From the NCBI RefSeq assembly GCF_002899825.2, contig NZ_PPED02000007.1, positions 118,941 through 182,940 of the forward strand: DNA of 64,000 nt. The letters run 5' to 3'. Positions 25,861 to 33,732 of this stretch are shown here, in pieces (the first letter of the stretch is position 1; every line of letters begins with the position of its first letter). The position numbers and the translations under genes are program-made. This DNA is from Chryseobacterium phosphatilyticum. Its GTDB lineage: Bacteria; Bacteroidota; Bacteroidia; Flavobacteriales; Weeksellaceae. The notes under the pieces were generated by a model that saw only the letters and a list, made by a program, of their open reading frames with translations, searched no databases and had not been told where the DNA came from.

Positions 25861-25908
25861 ACAAAAATATAGTCGGTGAACTTTAAAAAATAAAATCACC
25901 AACTATAT
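25861..25908 (-). terminator. Hairpin after the basic-peptide gene
   Basis: ATATAGTCGGTGA (25867-25879) and TCACCAACTATAT (25896-25908) pair with one mismatch around a 16-nt loop. In the leftward direction the hairpin is followed by ATTTTTGT. It probably ends the HU/basic-peptide transcripts upstream of rng. Confidence 0.7.
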
Positions 25909-25938
25909 TATTATATTGTAAATCTCGAGAAGAGGAGA

Positions 25939-26028
25939 TTATTTTTTCTTATGTCTGTTTGCTCTTCTTCTTTTCTTTCTTTTGTGAGTCGCAACCTTGT
26001 GTCTTTTTCTTTTCTTTCCGCTTGGCAT
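25939..26028 (-). CDS. 29-residue lysine/arginine-rich conserved-type micropeptide
   Basis: Reading leftward from the ATG at 26028 gives a 29-aa peptide that begins MPSGKKRKRHK, continues VATHKRKKRRRA and ends NRHKKK before TAA. About two thirds of the residues are Lys, Arg or His. I recall very similar short basic peptides encoded beside HU or RNase G in other Bacteroidota; this is memory and not a search. The composition and the frame ending cleanly before a hairpin argue for a real gene. Likely binding to rRNA or another nucleic acid is inference. Confidence 0.75.
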   Translation of the reverse strand: MPSGKKRKRHKVATHKRKKRRRANRHKKK

Positions 26029-26071
26029 AATTTTAATTTTTTAGTAACTAGTTAATATTCAGTTAATGTTC

Positions 26072-26362
26072 TTATTTTACTGCAACTTTAGTTTTTACTT
26101 TCTCAACAAATGATTTTGAAGGTTTGAAAGCAGGAATGTTATGAGCAGGAATCTCGATTGCAGTGTTCTTAGAAATATTTCTTCCTGTTTTAGCAGCTCT
26201 TGTTTTAATGATAAAAGATCCAAAACCTCTCAGATAAACGTTATCCCCATTATACATAGAAGTTCTGATCTCCTGCATAAAAGCTTCTACAACTTTCTGT
26301 GTCTCATTCTTTTCTGTTCCCAACTTATTTGAGATGGTGTTTACCAATTCTGCCTTTGTCAT
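26072..26362 (-). CDS. HU family DNA-binding protein
   Basis: The 96-aa histone-like protein has the full HU fold: TKAELVNTISNKLGTEKNET, VVEAFMQEIRTSMYNGDNVY, LRGFGSFIIKTRAAKTGRNI and the beta-arm plus KPSKSFVEKVK C-terminal helix. The intercalating arm carries Ile in place of the usual Pro-containing turn sequence (KNTAIEIPAHNIPAFKPSK, with the Pro retained). HU dimers bend and compact DNA. It is the upstream gene of the micropeptide. Confidence 0.95.
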   Translation of the reverse strand: MTKAELVNTISNKLGTEKNETQKVVEAFMQEIRTSMYNGDNVYLRGFGSFIIKTRAAKTGRNISKNTAIEIPAHNIPAFKPSKSFVEKVKTKVAVK

Positions 26363-26624
26363 TTCCTTATTTTAATTTTAAATTTTAGGTGTGCAAATTT
26401 AGTTAAAAAAATTGAATACTAGCAAATTAGTGACAAAATATTTTTTTTCAAATAGTAGAGTTTTTGATGTGAATGCTATATTAACATAGGTCTGAGAGAA
26501 CTTAATGATTTAATAATATCTTAAAAAAATGACCTGAAATTATAAAACATCAAATTCTAAAAAATAGCCGGATAGAAGGCTGTGACACCATTTTAGTACT
26601 TTGAATTCATAATAGGTGCCCTTT

Positions 26625-27296
26625 TTACATGCTTGAATTATAGTATCCGTTTTCAACACAAAAACGAATCAGGTGAAGTTTTGTTTTTAGTCCCAGTTTT
26701 TCTGTAAGCCGGTTAATATAAGTGTCAATTGTTCTGGTACTCAGATTAAGCTTTTCTGCAATTTCTTTATTACTGAAACCTTCATAGCAGAATCTCATCA
26801 ATTGAATCTCAGCCGGCGAAAGCTCTTCCTGACCTTTCTTTTGTCTGTCCATATATTCCTGTACGGCAAGTGGTTGTTGTTCCCATTCTTTTGTGTAAGC
26901 TTGGTAATCAAACTCTTCGGATGCAATACCTCCTTTAATAATATCTTTTATAATATTACTTTTTTTCTGACAATAATATATATTAGGAATCCTGGAAAGA
27001 ATTTCAGCCATATCTTCCTGATAGGTACCGGAGTAAGTGATAATAGGGGTTTCAGAATTGTTTTTCCTGATATATTTGATGGCTTCAATTCCGCTCAATA
27101 CCGGCATAAACAATTCTATAATGAATACGTCTTCCTGTCTTCTGTAGATTCTGTTAACAAGCTCATGTCCATTATTACAGTCATTTAGAAGCATATAGAA
27201 AGGGTTTTCCATAAGCGTTTTGATCATTATTTTTTTAAAATAAAAATCGCTGTCAGCAATAGAAAAACGCACGGTATTAGATAATATTTTACTCAC
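26625..27296 (-). CDS. LuxR-type response regulator with Glu at the phospho-acceptor site
   Basis: The 223-aa protein has a receiver domain (residues about 8-125) and a LuxR helix-turn-helix (LSPAEIQLMRFCYEGFSNKE, IAEKLNLSTRTIDTYINRL). The acidic pocket IADSD, the switch Thr region PIITYSG and a Lys in YCQKKS are present, but the acceptor strand reads DVFIIELFMPVLSG: Glu stands where Asp is expected. Asp-to-Glu often mimics phosphorylation, so it may be constitutively active. It starts at a GTG (27296). It is divergent from the type VI membrane-complex operon, with 180 bp between, which makes it the obvious candidate regulator of that locus. Confidence 0.85.
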   Translation of the reverse strand: MSKILSNTVRFSIADSDFYFKKIMIKTLMENPFYMLLNDCNNGHELVNRIYRRQEDVFIIELFMPVLSGIEAIKYIRKNNSETPIITYSGTYQEDMAEILSRIPNIYYCQKKSNIIKDIIKGGIASEEFDYQAYTKEWEQQPLAVQEYMDRQKKGQEELSPAEIQLMRFCYEGFSNKEIAEKLNLSTRTIDTYINRLTEKLGLKTKLHLIRFCVENGYYNSSM

Positions 27297-27476
27297 TTTT
27301 AATATCGATTTGGCTATTGATATTTAAAATTCAGAGGCCTAATTTATGAAAAACTTATCAAAGAGAAAATTAATATTAATTTAATTAGGGTTTTCACGAA
27401 AGTAGCCATGGGGAAAATACGTATTGTGCATAAAATTTTTTTTTTATATTTTCACAGGCCAAACAAATCGCAAATT

Positions 27477-28010
27477 ATGTCTTCAAACAGGGAAAAAAAA
27501 TTGAACAGATCAGATGTCAGAACGGGCATCTGGAAGTTTATTCTGTCTTTTGTCGTTTTGTCGGTTGTATCCTTTGCTTGTTTATATCTTTTCTTTAAAA
27601 GCTACGATATACAACGGGAAGGGATCAGTAGAGAAGCCGAAGCTTATAAGGAGCTGATGGGCAGAAGCGACGTGCTCAGAGAGCATGTAGATAATATTTA
27701 TGAGCGTATGACTCAACTTGATATCAATAAAGTGGAAAATGAGGTTTTTCTCAGAACCAACATTATGGATAACGTAAGTGATGCTAAAAATATTATGGGT
27801 AAAGACAGCACAGGAAACTTTAAGCACTATGCCATGCTGATGAAACAGATTGGACCTATGATTGCGTTAAAAACAAAAATCAGTGGTGTAGAATATAAAA
27901 AGAAAACGGTGCGAAGGGATCTGGATGAGTGTATGGGCAAAATAGACAGAGCTAATAACCAACTTCGGAAAGACCCTACGAGAAACTTTACAGGAGGAAG
28001 AAGAAGATAA
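27477..28010 (+). CDS. Type VI secretion membrane-complex protein, TssO family (copy 1)
   Basis: The 177-aa protein has a basic cytoplasmic N-terminus, one transmembrane helix (about residues 22-42, FILSFVVLSVVSFACLYLFF) and a periplasmic helical domain with VDNIYERMTQLDINKVENEV and LDECMGKIDRANNQL. The same framework occurs in the next gene, so both belong to one family. Its position at the head of a TssO-TssP-TssR gene run identifies it as part of the Bacteroidota-specific membrane complex (TssNQOPR) that replaces TssJLM. I start at the ATG at 27477; the earlier ATG adds a non-membrane leader. Confidence 0.75.
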   Translation: MSSNREKKLNRSDVRTGIWKFILSFVVLSVVSFACLYLFFKSYDIQREGISREAEAYKELMGRSDVLREHVDNIYERMTQLDINKVENEVFLRTNIMDNVSDAKNIMGKDSTGNFKHYAMLMKQIGPMIALKTKISGVEYKKKTVRRDLDECMGKIDRANNQLRKDPTRNFTGGRRR

Positions 28011-28021
28011 AACACAAAGAT

Positions 28022-28546
28022 ATGCAAGGACAAATTACATTATCTAAAAAAGAGAGGCATTATCAGTTTTTATATTTAATACTAATGCTTATAACTGCCA
28101 TGATATTCTTGGGAGTTATCTTTCTAAAAGGATTTGAATCCCCGTTTTCTGATGAAGATGTAAGAGGTATTCAAAATCTCGAACAAAAAGCAGAATTTGA
28201 ACAACATCAAAAAATTATTCTGCCGATTATGGACAGTACATACACCATGATCACCAAGCTTACCGATGAAACTCCACAGCCTTTTGTGGAAAATAATATT
28301 TTCAATAATATTAACGACCTGAACAATTACTTCAAAAACAATGAAATTGCTGACATCCGAAAGGACGCTTATCCGCAGATCGCAAGATTTTATAAAATGT
28401 ATTTTGATGACAAAAAAGTAATCTCAACTACTACAGAGGATATTAAAAAATTTGAAAAGCAGGTGGAAGAATGTAGAATAGGCTTTAAAGATAAGCAGAA
28501 CAAATTGTATGAGCGTGAAAATGCATTAAAAGCACGCACACAGTGA
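28022..28546 (+). CDS. tssO: Type VI secretion membrane-complex protein TssO (copy 2)
   Basis: The 174-aa protein has one N-terminal transmembrane helix (FLYLILMLITAMIFLGVIFL, about residues 16-35) and a periplasmic domain containing MDSTYTMITKLTDETPQPFV, ENNIFNNINDL and a C-terminal coiled-coil-like EKQVEECRIGFKDKQNKLYE. The pattern VENxI and the EEC/DEC helix match the preceding gene, which shows duplication. TssO is an inner-membrane part of the Bacteroidota type VI complex. The gap to the upstream gene is 11 bp. Confidence 0.8.
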   Translation: MQGQITLSKKERHYQFLYLILMLITAMIFLGVIFLKGFESPFSDEDVRGIQNLEQKAEFEQHQKIILPIMDSTYTMITKLTDETPQPFVENNIFNNINDLNNYFKNNEIADIRKDAYPQIARFYKMYFDDKKVISTTTEDIKKFEKQVEECRIGFKDKQNKLYERENALKARTQ

Positions 28547-28597
28547 TTCAGAAATGAAAACAGGAACTATACATAAAACACATCACAATTATTAACT

Positions 28598-29509
28598 ATG
28601 AATTATTTTCAAAAGAACAAAAAGAACATTATTATTGGTGTTATTGCTACCTTGCTCATTGCAGCACTTGTTGCACTGTGGCTACAGAAAAAGGTGATTC
28701 ACTCAGCTGATGATATTGTCGGGGTAGTTTATCCCTCTTCATTGTCAGTAGGAGATACACTCTTATTTGAAGATAAGACCCAGTTTGCAAAAACCAAAAG
28801 ATGGAATTTTGGTGACGGAACGACTTCTGATAAAAACAGTGGTATCCACTTTTATAATAAACCAGGGTATTATCAGGTAATTTTGATCGTTGACAACAAA
28901 TATACGAAGTCTTTCCCTGTCATGGTAAATGCCAGAAGTCTTCAGAAAAAAGTTGACACTACAAAGATTACAACAACCATTGAAGCTCCCGCTCAGGCAA
29001 TGCAAAATGAGAACGTACAGTTCCGGGCAGTTTCCGAAGCCAAACAGTTTAACTGGAAGTTCGGAGAAACCGGAAATACAGATGCTAAAGATAAAATGGC
29101 GATCTATGCTTACAAAAAGCCGGGGGATTATCTGGTAACATTGTACACGGAGGAAACTCAGGAGCCTATCTATCACCGTATCAAAATTCTTCCTGCTTAC
29201 AACTCTTTAGAAGAGGAAGAAGTATCTATAGAAGATTCTTATGCAAAAATTGATAACGATTTTAAATACCACTTGCAGCAGATTGCTAACGGAAACAGTT
29301 TTAACATGCATTACAATTACCTGTTGAAAACTTACCTGTGTAATAACGAAAACACAGTAGTAAAAGTAAATGAGAGTAAAGTGAATAACTTCTACATGTA
29401 CTGTGCCGGTCTTCAGTTTGATAAAAATACAGTGATTCAGACTGTAAAGGTGAACTTTGACGATACGCAAAACTGTGTAACTAAAGTAGACATCAACCAA
29501 AGCAAATAA
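28598..29509 (+). CDS. tssP: Type VI secretion membrane-complex protein TssP (PKD-domain)
   Basis: The 303-aa protein has a short basic N-terminus, one transmembrane helix (IIIGVIATLLIAALVALWL) and two periplasmic PKD-like beta-sandwich domains: the first with RWNFGDGTTSDKNSGIHFYN and YYQVILIVDN, the second with FNWKFGETGNTDAK and DYLVTLYTEE. A helical C-terminal region with three cysteines (LCNNE, YCAG, NCVTK) follows. PKD-containing membrane proteins are found beside TssO and TssR in type VI subtype iii loci, which supports the TssP call. The TssP identity rests on position and architecture. Confidence 0.78.
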   Translation: MNYFQKNKKNIIIGVIATLLIAALVALWLQKKVIHSADDIVGVVYPSSLSVGDTLLFEDKTQFAKTKRWNFGDGTTSDKNSGIHFYNKPGYYQVILIVDNKYTKSFPVMVNARSLQKKVDTTKITTTIEAPAQAMQNENVQFRAVSEAKQFNWKFGETGNTDAKDKMAIYAYKKPGDYLVTLYTEETQEPIYHRIKILPAYNSLEEEEVSIEDSYAKIDNDFKYHLQQIANGNSFNMHYNYLLKTYLCNNENTVVKVNESKVNNFYMYCAGLQFDKNTVIQTVKVNFDDTQNCVTKVDINQSK

Positions 29510-29556
29510 TACCGTCCATCGATTTGGATGTGCCAATCATAAAAAGATAAAATAGG

Positions 29557-31962
29557 ATGAAAAATAAATTTCCTCTAGCAGCATATTATATAGGATTAAC
29601 AGTATTATTGACGAGCTGTCAGGTAAAGCTGCCGTCAAAAAAGACTCCTGAGCCTTCTCAATACGGACAGGTAGATAATTCACCGGTAGTGAACGGATTT
29701 CCTAAGAAATCAGTTCCATGGATCGTTGTTTCAGACAGATCAAGAAATACAGCATTTTTAGATAAAAATGACGAAAAATCTTATAAAGAAGTTAAGTTCC
29801 TGGAACCCTTAATGGTGTTGAAACACAGAGATGGAATGGTAAAAGTAGCGGAATATGTTCCGGATGCTTTAATGAAAAAGGTTTCCTCAAAATCTATTAA
29901 GACCTATGGATGGATCCCTGAATCTGACCTTCTTCTTTGGAGTAACTCTTTAAAAAGCGAAAAAACAGGTTACCCTGTAAGAGTAGCAGTAGTACCCAAT
30001 AACAGTGAAGTGATCAGAAGTGCCGAAAGATATTACAAGAATGATTCAATTATGGTGTTTAACTCACCAAGTCTTATTGAAGAAGCCAATGTAAAGATCC
30101 CGAACGGACAAATGGTATACGTCTATAAACAGGCGGAAAATAACAAGAGATTTTTAGTAGGTAAAAAGCCTTCTGTTGATATAGATAGTATTGGAAAAAG
30201 TCTTTACGGATGGGTAAGTTCAAATGTTATCTCTGCATGGGGAGAGCGTTCAGCGATAAAACTTAAAAATACAACAGGAATCACCGAAAGTGAATTAGGA
30301 ATTCACGAAGGATATCCCGGTGGATCTGCATCTGATGCTACAAATAAAACAGCAATTCTTCTTACAGATGTTAACAAAAGGACACCATTGGAGAATATTT
30401 ACCCGGTTAATCTTTCATTAGAACAAGCTCCAACTCCGGATATTAAAACAAAATATTTTACCAATATCTTAGATTATAGTAAAAACTTTGTCTTTAATGT
30501 TTTAGGTGAAGAAATCTATTTTGACCGTTACAGAGAGATCACTGACAGAGATAAGAATATAAATATTGTTTTTGCATTAGATATCAGTGCACAGAACGCT
30601 CCTTACGCTCCAATTGTAAAATCATTATTGCAGGATCTCCAGCTGAGATTTGAAAAACCATCCTATTTCAGCAATGTTAAATATGGGGTTGTTTTATATA
30701 AAAACAATCCATGCGGAAATAATGTTTCCGTTTCAAATTTAAGTACAGATTACAGTAAGATTACTTCATTTATTGACCAGAAATCCAATGAAATGAATTG
30801 TGCCAGCAATAACGGATATCAGCCGGTAGGAGAGGCGCTATCTGCTGCTGGAAACCTTCTTTCAAATGTTCCTGATGAAACCAATATTGTTGTGACCGTA
30901 GGTACTTCTGCAAGCCAGAGTGGGAATATGTACAGTGTAATAAGCTCCCTTACCCAAGCTCAGGCCAGGTTGATCATGTTCCAGACGAATGCAAGATCAT
31001 CCGATAACTATAATGACTTTGTATTGATGGCAGAAAATGTAGTCACCAATACAGCAAAAAATATTGCTGAGCTTAAAAAACAAAAAATTATTAACCAATA
31101 TGATGTTCTGACCAAGAACAACTTTAGCTTAATAGAAGGAGATGAAGGGTTCTTCTCTTTAGCTTATCCTAAGCAGAGTATGTCTCAGGGTTTTGTTATC
31201 TTTCCTAAAAAAGGAGATGTCGCTACTCCGGGATTCCTGAAAAAATCTGTTGACAGTCTTATTGCACAGGTTACCTTAGATAATCAGAATATTGATAAAT
31301 CCCTTAATAAATACTTCCACTCTTCTGTGGGAGCAGGAAGAACAGATGTAGATTTAAAATATAAATATTTGTATCCGGGACTTACGAATCCGGTTTCTGC
31401 AGGAATTGCAGCTCAGTTAATCAACTATGGAAACCCATTCCTGGTGAAAGGATATATCCCAAAAGAAATGAGAGAATACACCCCGGCTATGGAAAAAGGT
31501 GTTCTTATTTCTGAAACAGAGTATGATAATCTGAAGGCATTCTACACAGAAGTATACAGAAATACTGAAGCTGATAAACCTGGTTTCAACCAGTCAAGAG
31601 CGATTAAAGAATATGTAAAGCTTTTGAAGAAATACAATCCTACGATCAAATTCCTAGACAAAGGAGAACTTTATGAGCAGCCGATGGCGTATGCAGTAGG
31701 AATGAGTACAGGGTTTGATCTTTCAGAAGAGGAACTGATGTCAAAATATAAGCTGAAAGGATGGAGAAAGTCTAAAATTGTTTCTAGTGAAACAGTAAGA
31801 AACTATTTCCGTCATTATAAAGATTTATCAGACAGAATGCTTGCCAACAGAAATAATCCTGCGGTGAAAATCCAGCAGAACGGACAGACATTCTATTGGC
31901 TTAATGAATACTTTACACCGACAAGGCTTCCAACGGAACAACCGGAATATACTAAGCATTAA
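29557..31962 (+). CDS. tssR: Type VI secretion protein TssR (periplasmic lipoprotein with vWA-like domain)
   Basis: The 801-aa protein has a lipoprotein signal (lipobox LLTSCQ), N-terminal SH3-like repeats (SVPWIVVSDRSRNTAFLD, KTYGWIPESDLLLW, SLYGWVSSNVISAW) and a central von Willebrand factor A-like domain (NINIVFALDISAQNAPYAPI, TNIVVTVGTSASQSGN). The metal-site motif is degenerate (DISAQ rather than DxSxS). The C-terminal 200 residues include KYLYPGLTNPVSAGI and EQPMAYAVGMSTGF. Size and layout fit TssR, the largest part of the Bacteroidota membrane complex. It ends the four-gene operon, and a strong terminator follows. Confidence 0.88.
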   Translation: MKNKFPLAAYYIGLTVLLTSCQVKLPSKKTPEPSQYGQVDNSPVVNGFPKKSVPWIVVSDRSRNTAFLDKNDEKSYKEVKFLEPLMVLKHRDGMVKVAEYVPDALMKKVSSKSIKTYGWIPESDLLLWSNSLKSEKTGYPVRVAVVPNNSEVIRSAERYYKNDSIMVFNSPSLIEEANVKIPNGQMVYVYKQAENNKRFLVGKKPSVDIDSIGKSLYGWVSSNVISAWGERSAIKLKNTTGITESELGIHEGYPGGSASDATNKTAILLTDVNKRTPLENIYPVNLSLEQAPTPDIKTKYFTNILDYSKNFVFNVLGEEIYFDRYREITDRDKNINIVFALDISAQNAPYAPIVKSLLQDLQLRFEKPSYFSNVKYGVVLYKNNPCGNNVSVSNLSTDYSKITSFIDQKSNEMNCASNNGYQPVGEALSAAGNLLSNVPDETNIVVTVGTSASQSGNMYSVISSLTQAQARLIMFQTNARSSDNYNDFVLMAENVVTNTAKNIAELKKQKIINQYDVLTKNNFSLIEGDEGFFSLAYPKQSMSQGFVIFPKKGDVATPGFLKKSVDSLIAQVTLDNQNIDKSLNKYFHSSVGAGRTDVDLKYKYLYPGLTNPVSAGIAAQLINYGNPFLVKGYIPKEMREYTPAMEKGVLISETEYDNLKAFYTEVYRNTEADKPGFNQSRAIKEYVKLLKKYNPTIKFLDKGELYEQPMAYAVGMSTGFDLSEEELMSKYKLKGWRKSKIVSSETVRNYFRHYKDLSDRMLANRNNPAVKIQQNGQTFYWLNEYFTPTRLPTEQPEYTKH

Positions 31963-31983
31963 TTCATTAGTTTTAATAATATG

Positions 31984-32018
31984 AAAGCAGAAGTCGTCAG
32001 ACTTCTGCTTTTTCTTTT
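31984..32018 (+). terminator. Terminator of the tssO-tssR operon
   Basis: A perfect 12-bp stem AAAGCAGAAGTC/GACTTCTGCTTT with a 4-nt loop is followed by a T-rich tract. It separates the membrane-complex operon from hcp1. Confidence 0.9.
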
Positions 32019-32288
32019 TTTTAGATAGAAATAAGGTTAGGTGAGTTTTTTATATCCACAACATGAAGTTTGATATTGTATAACAGGGAATAGGAATACC
32101 ATCATTAAAAATCGAACTCATAATTCTGAACTCTGGATTCATAATTTTCCACTTTCAATTTTCAATTTTCCTTTTTTTGAGCGTTTCTATTTCTCTTTGG
32201 TGTGGAAAATTTTTTGTTTTATCTATCGTTTTTCATTCATTGTACATCCTTTATTAATGAGTTTTAAGAAGAATTGTTAAATCTATTA

Positions 32289-32326
32289 TCGTAGAATTAC
32301 GACAAGAAATCGTAGAACTACTACAA
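32289..32326 (+). promoter_or_regulatory. Tandem hcp operator, copy 1
   Basis: Unit 1 TCGTAGAATTACGACAA (32289-32305) and unit 2 TCGTAGAACTACTACAA (32310-32326) repeat at exactly 21 bp, which is two helical turns. Unit 1 contains the perfect palindrome TCGTA-GAAT-TACGA and unit 2 GTAG-AA-CTAC. The same module occurs before hcp2 and hcp3. Confidence 0.8.
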
Positions 32327-32350
32327 TTTTTCAGATTTAGGAATAAAAGT

Positions 32351-32381
32351 TTTTTTTAGAAAAAAAGACATTCTATATTTG
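32351..32381 (+). promoter_or_regulatory. hcp1 promoter
   Basis: A -33 TTTT (32351-32354) and a -7 TATATTTG (32374-32381) are separated by 19 bp, matching the Bacteroidota primary sigma consensus apart from the -33 G. It lies 24 bp downstream of the tandem operator. Confidence 0.75.
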
Positions 32382-32433
32382 CTACACAATCACTGAATCA
32401 CAAAATATTACCAACGATCAAAATTTACAAATC

Positions 32434-32841
32434 ATGGCAGAAAGAAATTCAAGAGGAATCTTAAAATTCAACAACGGAGAAGGGCAAAAGCTATTAAAAT
32501 TAAACTATAGCGTATCAAGATCTACAGACGTTTCAGGACGTGTAGCATCAGATCCTTCTAATGCATTAATCAAAGTAACAGTAGAAGCTACTGAAAAGTC
32601 AGACATCCTTGAAAGCTTATTGAACGGGAAATACAAACCTACTGTAGGTGAAATTACATTCAATAAATCTCACGAAGAAGGAACATTAATCACATTAAAC
32701 TGGCAAAACGGATATGTTATCCAACATCAGGTTGATTTTGATGCGATTGACAGCAATAGTATGCTCATCAGCTTTGTTGTAAGTGCTGAGACTATTGACT
32801 ACGGAACTTCTCAATATGCAGGACTTTGGCCTTCAAGCTAA
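32434..32841 (+). CDS. tssD: Type VI secretion tube protein TssD/Hcp (copy 1)
   Basis: The 135-aa protein is a subtype iii Hcp: it starts MAERNSRGILKF, contains VASDPSNALIKVTVEATEKS, DILESLLNGKYKP and NKSHEEGTLITLNW, and ends YAGLWPSS. Hcp hexamers stack to form the inner tube that is expelled by sheath contraction. Compared with the other two copies it differs at about seven positions (for example Asn14, Val71 and two Gln-for-Glu changes at 91 and 99) and lacks the terminal Gly-Lys. It is monocistronic, with its own operator, promoter and terminator. Confidence 0.93.
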   Translation: MAERNSRGILKFNNGEGQKLLKLNYSVSRSTDVSGRVASDPSNALIKVTVEATEKSDILESLLNGKYKPTVGEITFNKSHEEGTLITLNWQNGYVIQHQVDFDAIDSNSMLISFVVSAETIDYGTSQYAGLWPSS

Positions 32842-32868
32842 AATTGATACACATTATCAACATTCATA

Positions 32869-32901
32869 AAAAAAGACTGTCCCTGGTAGACAGTCTTTTT
32901 T
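32869..32901 (+). terminator. Terminator of hcp1
   Basis: A perfect 13-bp stem AAAAAAGACTGTC/GACAGTCTTTTTT with a 7-nt loop lies 27 bp after the hcp1 stop. Confidence 0.92.
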
Positions 32902-33060
32902 GTCCTGTTAAAATATCAGAAATTTAAAGCAGTTTAAGGAAATCAAGTCATTACCGTACAAAGTGGTAAGAATATTACATGAAAAAGATAGTGTTCGTTT
33001 ATTTATTTTTATATTGCAAAAAACAAAAACCATAACAACCAGATTAAACAAAAACTATTA

Positions 33061-33732
33061 ATGAACAGTATTACTACTCATTTAAAATATTTCTCCAGAC
33101 TATCTGCTACCTTTGTTTTCAATGTCCTGAAGATTTACGGAATAGGGATTTTTTCAACACTTATTACCTTCATACTTGGAATTTATATCTTGTCTGACCG
33201 TTTAGGGCCGGCATTGGGACATACAGGGGCAGTGGCATTTTTAATAACAACGATTCAAGCTAAACCCGTTTCCGCAAGTATTTTCTATTTGTTGATGATG
33301 GTTGCTCCTTTTTTGACAATTGTTTTTTCCTCAAAATATGGGATGTCTGTAGTGATCAGTAAGCTTCTTCAGGATCATTCAAAGACCATTGTTGTTCCTT
33401 TTATAGATAAGGTAATTGGGATATTTAAAGCCAAGCAGCCAACTGTCATTCGTAGTAGTGCAGATTTTGCTATGGCCAAAGTTAAATTGTTGAATGAGTT
33501 TAAAAACAGTTCAGAAAATAAAATTCTTAAACGAATCATTGGGTATGCGCTGAGCAAAATAAAATTTGACGAATTGAATTTAGGGGCAGATAATGCAGAC
33601 TTCTCAGAAATCACAAAAACTCAGCTGATAGAGAAATTAAATGAACTGGCTGAACCTTCAGCCCTGTTATTTTACATTTTTATCGGACTACAATGGCTAA
33701 GTCTTGTATTGTTATATTTCCTGAATATATAA
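33061..33732 (+). CDS. Membrane protein of unknown function in the type VI locus
   Basis: The 223-aa protein has hydrophobic segments at about residues 24-46 (IYGIGIFSTLITFILGIYIL), 54-65 and 72-90 (ASIFYLLMMVAPFLTIVF), a central soluble helical part (TVIRSSADFAMAKVKLLNEF, IGYALSKIKFDELNL) and a last membrane helix at the C-terminus (ALLFYIFIGLQWLSLVLLYF). I do not recognise a family. It lies alone between hcp1 and tssH on the same strand. It could be an orphan immunity protein or an accessory membrane part of the secretion system; TssN is another thought but I see no supporting motif. Confidence 0.7.
   Translation: MNSITTHLKYFSRLSATFVFNVLKIYGIGIFSTLITFILGIYILSDRLGPALGHTGAVAFLITTIQAKPVSASIFYLLMMVAPFLTIVFSSKYGMSVVISKLLQDHSKTIVVPFIDKVIGIFKAKQPTVIRSSADFAMAKVKLLNEFKNSSENKILKRIIGYALSKIKFDELNLGADNADFSEITKTQLIEKLNELAEPSALLFYIFIGLQWLSLVLLYFLNI

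Larger units (their letters stand above)
31963..32433. other. Intergenic region upstream of hcp1: terminator, repeat, operator and promoter
   Basis: No gene is visible in these 471 bp. From left to right they contain the tssR terminator, a fragment of the CTTTCAATTTTCAATTTTC dispersed repeat (about 32151-32171), the tandem operator, the hcp1 promoter and a 5' leader of about 45 nt that is conserved before the other two hcp genes. Confidence 0.7.

Noticed and set aside
25921..26040. Pyrimidine-rich low-complexity tract between HU and RNase G
   Set aside because: On the leftward strand it is a clean 29-codon basic-peptide gene, so it is not simple repeat DNA.
26625..27296. Reading the regulator as an ordinary phosphorylated response regulator
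   Set aside because: The acceptor position is Glu; calling it a standard two-component regulator would be misleading, and no histidine kinase gene is nearby.
32289..32326. CRISPR-like or integrase attachment repeat
   Set aside because: Only two units per site with fixed position before a promoter; three sites each before an hcp gene fit operators better than att or CRISPR repeats.
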